NCBI GenBank assembly: GCA_030544215.1
Contig: JARZZO010000003.1
Coordinates: 22,577,879 to 22,641,878, forward strand
Reading direction: 5' to 3'
DNA from: Zantedeschia hybrid cultivar
Taxonomy: Eukaryota; Streptophyta; Magnoliopsida; Alismatales; Araceae
DNA length: 64,000 nt
Shown here: piece by piece, positions 58,210 through 64,000 of the stretch
Layout of the letters: each line of letters begins with the position of its first letter
How positions within the stretch are numbered: position 1 is the stretch's first letter
Position numbers and translations under genes: made by a program
The notes under the pieces: generated by a model
Seen by the model: the letters and a program-made list of their open reading frames with translations, nothing else
What the model was told of the DNA's origin: nothing
The model's database searches: none

Positions 58210-60301
58210 TGATAAAGTGTTAAATTGATCATTTAAGGGCAATCATATGCATCATATTCATGTTTTTATCTACAAAATAGCATGAAATGATAGATAATTG
58301 TGTAACAAGTCTAACGGTACCAATTTCATCAAATTCTGACTTAAAAACATCGTCATTTCATTTGATTAAAGGAGTATAGCGCATTTGCGGTTTTTCGACA
58401 AAACCGAGACGAAATGAATAAATATGATGATATTTTTATGATAATGCGCTAATTTATATTTATTTTATGTGAACAGGACATGCCGATGATGCAGTGCAGC
58501 TGGTGGAGTTTCCGGAAATTTGGGGGAGGTCTAGTGTGCGGATTTCAACTAAAACAGGGGTAAAAATGCAATTTGATTCCTTCCTTCGCTGGAGTTTCCC
58601 ATAACCCACTCTTTCCTTCCGTCTCTCTAATTTCCTAAACACATCCCTTCCTTTATTTTAAAAATCCTCTCTCTCTCTCTCGTTTTAGAAATTTGAATCC
58701 TAATTCTTCTCCCGTTTCCTTTTCCTCTCCTTTAACCTCTTTCCTTCCCCAATTCCGACTCTCTCTTCCTCTTTCCGTTTTGTTTTCCAACTTCTCCCTT
58801 TCCAAAAAAAAAACTCTCCCACACGCTCTCTCTCTCTCTCTCACTTCTTCTCTCCCATATATTCCGAGCCTCTCCCCTCTTCAAAACACTCTCTATTCTC
58901 TCCTTCTTCGTTTTTTTTTAATAGCTGAGTCCTACTCTCCTCTAACTTTTCTTCTGGCTGACCTCTCCTTCTCCAACTCTCTTTCACGGCTCTCTCTTCC
59001 TCTCCTTTCCAGCATCCCTCTCTCTGATTATTTCTCTCCCTTATTTCCTCTCCTTCCCACGAAATTTTCTCCCCCTCTCGGTCTCTCTTTCTCTCCCTTT
59101 TCCCGGTTATCCCACCGTTTCCCAGCAGCCCTCTCTTTCACGGTTCTCCTTCTTCCCCACCGTTTCCCAGCATCCCTCTCCCTCTCTCGGTCTCCCACAC
59201 GATCTCTCTCAGTCCCTTCTTCCTTTTTCTCTCCCTCTGTTCTTTCTTTCTCGATCTCTTCTCCACGCACGCCGGCGTTCACAGCGCTGCACCTGTGCGA
59301 GCTCCACGGGTAAGCCAGCAAGCTGCACTCCTTCTCCACCGGTGCAACAGCGACAGCGGCTCCAGCACCACCGGTCTCCACGCAGCAACCTCCTGCAAGT
59401 CCACGTGCTGTTCCAGCTGCACCACTTCAAGTCCCACGTGCATGCATGGCAAGCATCCTCCAGCCTGCACGAGCCGCCCATGCGTATGCTCGGTGAAGCC
59501 TACACCAAGCTGAACCGGCAACGCACCAGCAACAAAGTACAAACCAGCAACCTGGAGCTCCATGCAGCAGCCATCAAGCTACCTCCAGCCGAGCCCCACG
59601 TGCATACATGCATGCCCGCAGCACCAGCAGCCACGTACACCAACCAGCAGCTCATGCGGCAAGCTCCTCCTGTGGTGAAGTTTCCTCCATCCAACCTGCA
59701 GCAGCTGTCCCAGTTCAAGCACCAGCCAGCTGTCAAGTACCTGTAGCACTAGTTGAAACCTGCATGAATCTGCCGGCAACCCACATTGTCGTGTTGTTCT
59801 TGGTTATTTAATTAGGGATAGTTGTTGGTATTGTTTAATTAGTCTTAGGTTACTTAATTAGGGTTAATTCTTGATTGGTTAGAGTTTTATTAATTATTAG
59901 TTATTTAATTAAGTTATTTGATTCATGATGTTTAATGATTTATACAATCAAACAATAGGTTGTTTTTGTTGTTATAATTTTTGGTCGTGCTTATTTTTAT
60001 GTGTGTTTGTGTTTAATTTCTGAAAAAAAAAAGAAAAAAAAGATTTATTTAATTTAGATAATTATAATTTTAGGTAACATTAGTTAACTTAATTTTAGTT
60101 TAATGAAGTAATTAGTTATTCAAATTCTCATCTATTTTTAGATTAACTAAAGTCCAAAGTTTTCAAAGATAAAATTCTAATTCCCTGTGGTTCGACTCGG
60201 ACTCACCGCTAATAATTTTCAAAATCTGATTTGAGTGAGCCGGATAAATTTAGATTGAACGTTTTCATGAGTGTTTAACGACGCACAATTCGAAACGACC
60301 A
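58210..60301 (+). repeat. 3' LTR of Athila B
   Basis: 2092 bp, nearly identical to 48370-50459, ending CGAAACGACCA (5' copy: CGAAATGATCA). Confidence 0.92.
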
Positions 60302-60812
60302 TTCCCCGGCAACGGCGCCAAAAATTATTTTTGATCGTTTCGAATTGTGCGTCGTTAAACACTCATGAAAACGTTCAATCTAAATTTATCCGGCTCACTC
60401 AAATCATATTTTGGAAATTATTAGCGGTGAGTCCGAGTCGAACCACAGGGAATTAGAATTTTATCTTTGAAAACTTTGGACTTTAGTTAATCTAAAAATA
60501 GATCTGAATTTGAATAACTAATTACTTAATTAAACTAAAATTAAGTTAACTAATCTTACCTAAAATTATAATTATCTAAATTAAACAAATCTTTTTTTTT
60601 TCTTTTCTTTTTCAGAAATTAAACACAAACACACATAAAAATAAGCACGACTAAAAATTATAACAACAAAAACAACCTATTGTTTGATTGTATAAATCAT
60701 TAAACATCAAGAATCAAATAACTTAATTAAATAACTAATACTTAATAAAACTCTAACCAATCAAGAATTAACCCTAATTAAGTAACCTAAGACTAATTAA
60801 ACAATACCAACA
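60302..60812 (-). repeat. Inverted LTR end plus primer site attached to Athila B
   Basis: Directly after the CA end of the 3' LTR comes one base, then the reverse complement of an 18-bp tRNA-Asp primer site (60303-60320), an 11-bp spacer, and the reverse complement of the last 481 bp of an LTR (60332-60812). It forms an inverted repeat with 59823-60301. Its primer site is perfect, unlike the 5' one of Athila B, and its spacer has six extra bases. The outer end reads ACCAACA and is followed at once by the TSD TAGGA. Confidence 0.9.
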
Positions 60813-61128
60813 TAGGAGGAAGCCGGCTTCAACGCAGCACGTGGACGGTGCTTTGCTGGAGCCGGTGCATGGAGCTCGGGCAGGTGCTGGAGGCCGGTTG
60901 CTGGTGGAGAGCTCGCCGGGTGCTGGGCGTTCGTGGAGACAGGAAACTGGGGAGAGAGAGAACCGTGGAGGGATAGAAGTAGAAACCGGAGAGAGGGAGA
61001 GGAAATAGAAGAGAGAGAGGGAGAAGAAATAGAAGAGAGAGAGGAAGAACCAGCTGGGTGGAGGAGGAGAAAACGGAGAGAGAGGGTGCGTGGAGGAAGG
61101 GAAACCGAGCGGGTGAAGGAGAGAGGAG
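60813..61128 (-). repeat. 5' LTR of Athila A, second piece
   Basis: Starts with the second TAGGA and matches the 3' LTR from 36022 to about 36360, minus one copy of a roughly 27-bp GA-rich unit. It is broken at GAGAGGAG 61128 by Athila C. Confidence 0.88.
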
Positions 61129-63199
61129 TGATAAAGTGTTAAATTGATCATTTAAAGGCAATCATATGCATCATACTCACGTTTTTATCTGTAAAATAGC
61201 ATGAAATGATAGATGATTGCGTACCAAGTCCAACGGTACCAATTTCGTCAAATTCTGACTTAAAAATATCGTCATTTCATGTGATTAATGGAGTATAGCG
61301 CATTTGCGGTTTTTCGACAAAACCGAGACAAAATTAATAAATATAATGATATTTTTATGATAATGTGTTAATTTATATTTATTTTATGTGAACAGGACAT
61401 GCCGATGATGCAGTGCAGCTGGTGGAGTTTCCGAAATTTTGGGGGAGGTCTAGTGTTCGAATTTCGATAAATTCGACTTCATTTTGTCCAAAAGATTAAA
61501 GTAGGGGTAAAAATGTAATTTGATGTCCTAATATTGCCCTAATTCCATGCCTAAGAAGGACCAGCCGCCTTCCTAAAATTCACTTTCCTTTTTTTTAAAA
61601 AAACCTTCCTTCCCGAACCCAATTCTCTGTTTCCTTCTCTCCTCTTTGTTTCCTTTTTTTCTGTCTCTCCTTCTTTCCTTCTCTACCTCTCTCCTTCACC
61701 CACGACTCTCTCTTTCCCTCTATATATCTCTCTCTTCCTCCCGGCCGTCTCATTCCCCCCTCTCTCTCGGATTCTCCCTCTTTCTCTCCAATTCCGGATA
61801 CTCCTCCTTCTCCAGTTTCCTCTTGCTTTCCTTGATTTTCTTCTCTCTCCCACACCTCTCTCTTCTATTCTTTCTTCCTCCACAGCCGACCTATCCAACC
61901 TCTCTTCTTCTCCTTTTCCAACCCCCTCCATAGCTCCTCTCTCTCGATTCCTCCACTCTCCTTCTCTCTCTCTCTCTATTCTCTCTCCCTCTCTGATTTC
62001 TATCTCTCTCGGTCCCTCCTTCTCCCCCGAAAATTCCCTCTCTCTCGGTTCCTCTCCTTCTGCAAAATTCTCTTCTCAGCAACCCGCTAATTCCCAACCT
62101 CTCCCCACAACTCTCTCTCTCGTTCCCGCAACCTCTCCTCTCCAGTCTTCTCCTCTTCTCTCCCACGTTTTCTCTTTCTCTCCCTCTGCTCTCTCTCTTA
62201 TCTCCCTCTCTCCGGCTCTCCCTCTCTCCGGTTCTCCCTCTCTCGGTTTCTCTCTCTCTCTCCCTCTGTTCTCTCTCTCTCGATCTCTCCTCCTCTCAGC
62301 CGGCAACTTCCTCCAACCACCCAGCACCGTCCACGCCTGCATCCCGGCTCCAGCGCATGCACGCCTGCATCTCGGCTCTTCCAGCACCTCCCATGCATGT
62401 CCTCCACGTAGCCGACAACACCCGGTGCCGTCTTCCCTGCGCAAGCTCCTCCACGCACCAGCTGCAAGCGCCGGCCTCCATCTACCACCTCCAGCAGCTG
62501 CCCTCCAACCGCACCAAGCCAGTGTGCCCAGCACCTCCACATGCGCCTGAAGCCTGTTGCAAAGCCGGCTTCCTCCTACTCGCCTCCATGCCTGCATCCA
62601 AGCTCCTCCAGTATACACGTCCAAGCCCCATGCACCACCTTCCCTGAAGCTTTCCACGCAGCAGCCACCAGCGGTCCACTGCACCACTTTCTCACCCCGG
62701 TCCATTGCGATGGTAGTTTCTACAAAGTTCCCACAGAAGCTTGCTGCTAGCCGCACTTGCCTACTTCCACCACTCTGTTGCAATTTGTTTTAATAATATG
62801 TTACTTTGCTTTAGTTTAATTTAGTTTAGTTATTAGTGTTTAATTAATTCTTGTTGCATAACACTCATTTAGTTCAACTTAGAAGTTTTGTTATTTTTAC
62901 AACATATTGTTAATCTCTCTCTTCTTAATTTTAAATGGGGTTGTATTTGTGTTTTTAAAAATTAGGTTAGTTTAATTCGTAAAGTTAGTTTAATTTAATT
63001 AGATAGTTAATTAATCAATTCAAATTCTCAATTTTTCTAGATAATTAAAATCTAAGGTTTTCGAAATTAAAATCTTAACTCCCTGTGGATTGACTCGGAC
63101 TCACCATTATTAATTTTCAAAATCTAATTTGAATGAGCCGAATAAATTTAGATTGAACGTTCTCATGAGTGTTTAACGACGCACAATTTGGAACGATCA
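61129..63199 (+). repeat. 5' LTR of Athila C
   Basis: 2071 bp, TGATAAAGTG to GAACGATCA. CT-rich tract at about 61620-62300, with TATATATC near 61721 as a possible TATA box. Open frames here are low complexity. Confidence 0.9.
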
Positions 63200-63204
63200 A
63201 TTTT

Positions 63205-63222
63205 TGGCGCCGTTGCCGGGGA
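63205..63222 (+). other. Primer binding site of Athila C
   Basis: TGGCGCCGTTGCCGGGGA, a perfect complement of the tRNA-Asp 3' end, 5 bp after the LTR. Confidence 0.9.
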
Positions 63223-64000
63223 GTTAGATTTTTAATTTTGATTATCTTGGATTTAGTGTAATTAATCTTTAGCTAACCTTATTTTTCTTATTTTTGCAGG
63301 TATATTGAAAAAAAAATAGAAAAAGGGGAAAGCGAAATCATGGTAAGTGTGTTCCAACTTTCTATGTTTCAATTTCCTTACTTTAGTTAATTTTCATTTT
63401 TTTAGTTTCTAGTTTAGATAGGTTTCCATTAACTAAAAAAGGAACAAAAGAAGAACATCCAAATTTAAAAATCTTTATTTCCAAGATTAGAAACCTTCCA
63501 TGTTAGGTCTTGCATCATTTAGGACTGCATTTTTAGACTGTTTCATTTCTTGTAAATTTCCATTTTGTTGAAGATTGCGGGGGCAAGGTGAGATTTCTAC
63601 CTTCCTTAAATACCATGTTCATGCATTTCCATGATTGCATAGAACCCCTTTTTTGAATTGGTTGTGCACTTCACATAAAAATATCTTAAGGGCAAGTCCA
63701 TTAACAAAATAAGGTGGGGATTTGATTACCCTTCCTTGGCCCAAAAACAACCATCCCTTGCACTCTTTCACTAACCCAAGCCCATTAAAAGTGAGTAGGA
63801 ATTCAATTTAGGGTTCACAATGAGATTTGGGTCTAGATTGAGCCCACTATCACTTTTGGAGACCGGTGTCTAAGGCTAGAGGTCAAATAGCAAACGCCTA
63901 AGTGGGTCGGTGGTTCTTTAATTAGGTCCCTACGAAAGTAGGGGGAGCCTCCCACCACCCCACCTCTTACCTGGCCGATTGATAATTGTGAGGGTGGACT
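63223..64000 (+). other. Athila C leader, incomplete
   Basis: Homologous to 50483-51260 of Athila B, with diverged middle part (63500-63850). No gene; gag would start beyond the window. Confidence 0.65.

Larger units (their letters stand above)
48370..60812 (+). mobile_element. Athila-lineage element B with an extra inverted LTR-primer-site tail
   Basis: Flanked by TAGGA at 48365-48369 and 60813-60817; the undisturbed site in the 3' LTR of Athila A has one TAGGA (36022-36026). From left: 5' LTR 48370-50459, primer site, gag-pol 51414-57017, 3' non-coding region, 3' LTR 58210-60301, then an inverted 511-bp tail 60302-60812. The target duplication encloses the tail, so the tail was part of what integrated or was added precisely at the end. 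The polyprotein is broken by several stops and frameshifts. Confidence 0.9.
35175..61128 (-). mobile_element. Athila-lineage Ty3/gypsy element A, split by a solo LTR and two Athila insertions
   Basis: The 3' LTR is at the left (35175-37262), pol and gag read leftwards, and the tRNA-Asp primer site is at 47691-47708. The 5' LTR begins at 47714 and is broken at 48369 by Athila B; it resumes at 60813 (after the TSD copy) and is broken again at 61128 by Athila C. The rest lies outside the window. CCTCT precedes the left end. The RT and gag motifs, DLG protease and tRNA-Asp site are those of the Athila lineage. No env-like ORF is visible between pol and the 3' LTR. Confidence 0.9.
61129..64000 (+). 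mobile_element. Athila-lineage element C, 5' part only
   Basis: 5' LTR, primer site and leader in sense orientation, inserted in the 5' LTR of Athila A, 311 bp from the site used by Athila B. It runs off the window before gag. Its LTR resembles the LTR of Athila A more than that of B in the stretch following GGACATGCCGATGATGC. Confidence 0.88.

Overview
The window is plant nuclear DNA made almost entirely of nested LTR retrotransposons. I found no host gene, rRNA, tRNA gene or CRISPR array. Evidence for a plant: a Tat-lineage Ty3/gypsy element with a second (archaeal-type) RNase H and an antisense ORF, Athila-type elements with tRNA-Asp primer sites, Ty1/copia elements with initiator-tRNA-Met primer sites, and a Tekay/Del-like solo LTR. 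The GC-rich Tat element would fit a monocot, but the sequence does not settle this.

Layout. (1) 1-21802, Tat/RIRE2-like gypsy element on the + strand. It has a partial 5' LTR, one gag-pol frame broken only by one TAG and a nested insertion, a 146-bp tandem array, a spliced antisense ORF with its own TATA box, and a 3' LTR. The 3' LTR is followed at once by a primer site and the start of another gag (21803-21977), so it is shared with a second copy. (2) 3810-12556, copia element 1 on the minus strand, nested in the RNase H region of (1) with TSD CGGAA. (3) 21978-30889, copia element 2 on the + strand, same family, with a 5'-truncated LTR fused directly to the broken second Tat gag. (4) 30890-35174, a decayed Ogre/Tat-like fragment with gag, DTG protease and G-patch. 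(5) 35175 to beyond the window, Athila A on the minus strand, nested in (4). Its pol is split by a 2.7-kb solo LTR (40168-42856, TSD GGCAA). Its 5' LTR is split twice: by Athila B (48370-60812, + strand, TSD TAGGA) and by Athila C (from 61129, + strand, running off the end).

Most unusual signals. Athila B is enclosed by a 5-bp TSD, but its right end is not the LTR end. It carries an extra 511-bp inverted piece (primer site plus the last 481 bp of an LTR) whose outer end is CA, as if an aberrant cDNA had been integrated. Both copia elements have a 2.8-kb leader holding four hairpins with a constant apical part and stems that change in a compensatory way, plus an AT-rich array of mini-palindromes. 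Both also lack most of the gag capsid region, so the family may be non-autonomous. The solo LTR holds twelve copies of a dyad GGCGTC-N10-GACGCC with an exactly constant spacer length.

Functional state: none of the elements looks fully intact. The Tat element and Athila A keep their long frame with substitutions only, while Athila B and copia 2 also carry frameshifts. By eye, the copia 1 LTRs differ at about 17 positions over 1.55 kb, so it is the most recent insertion whose two LTRs can be compared in full.
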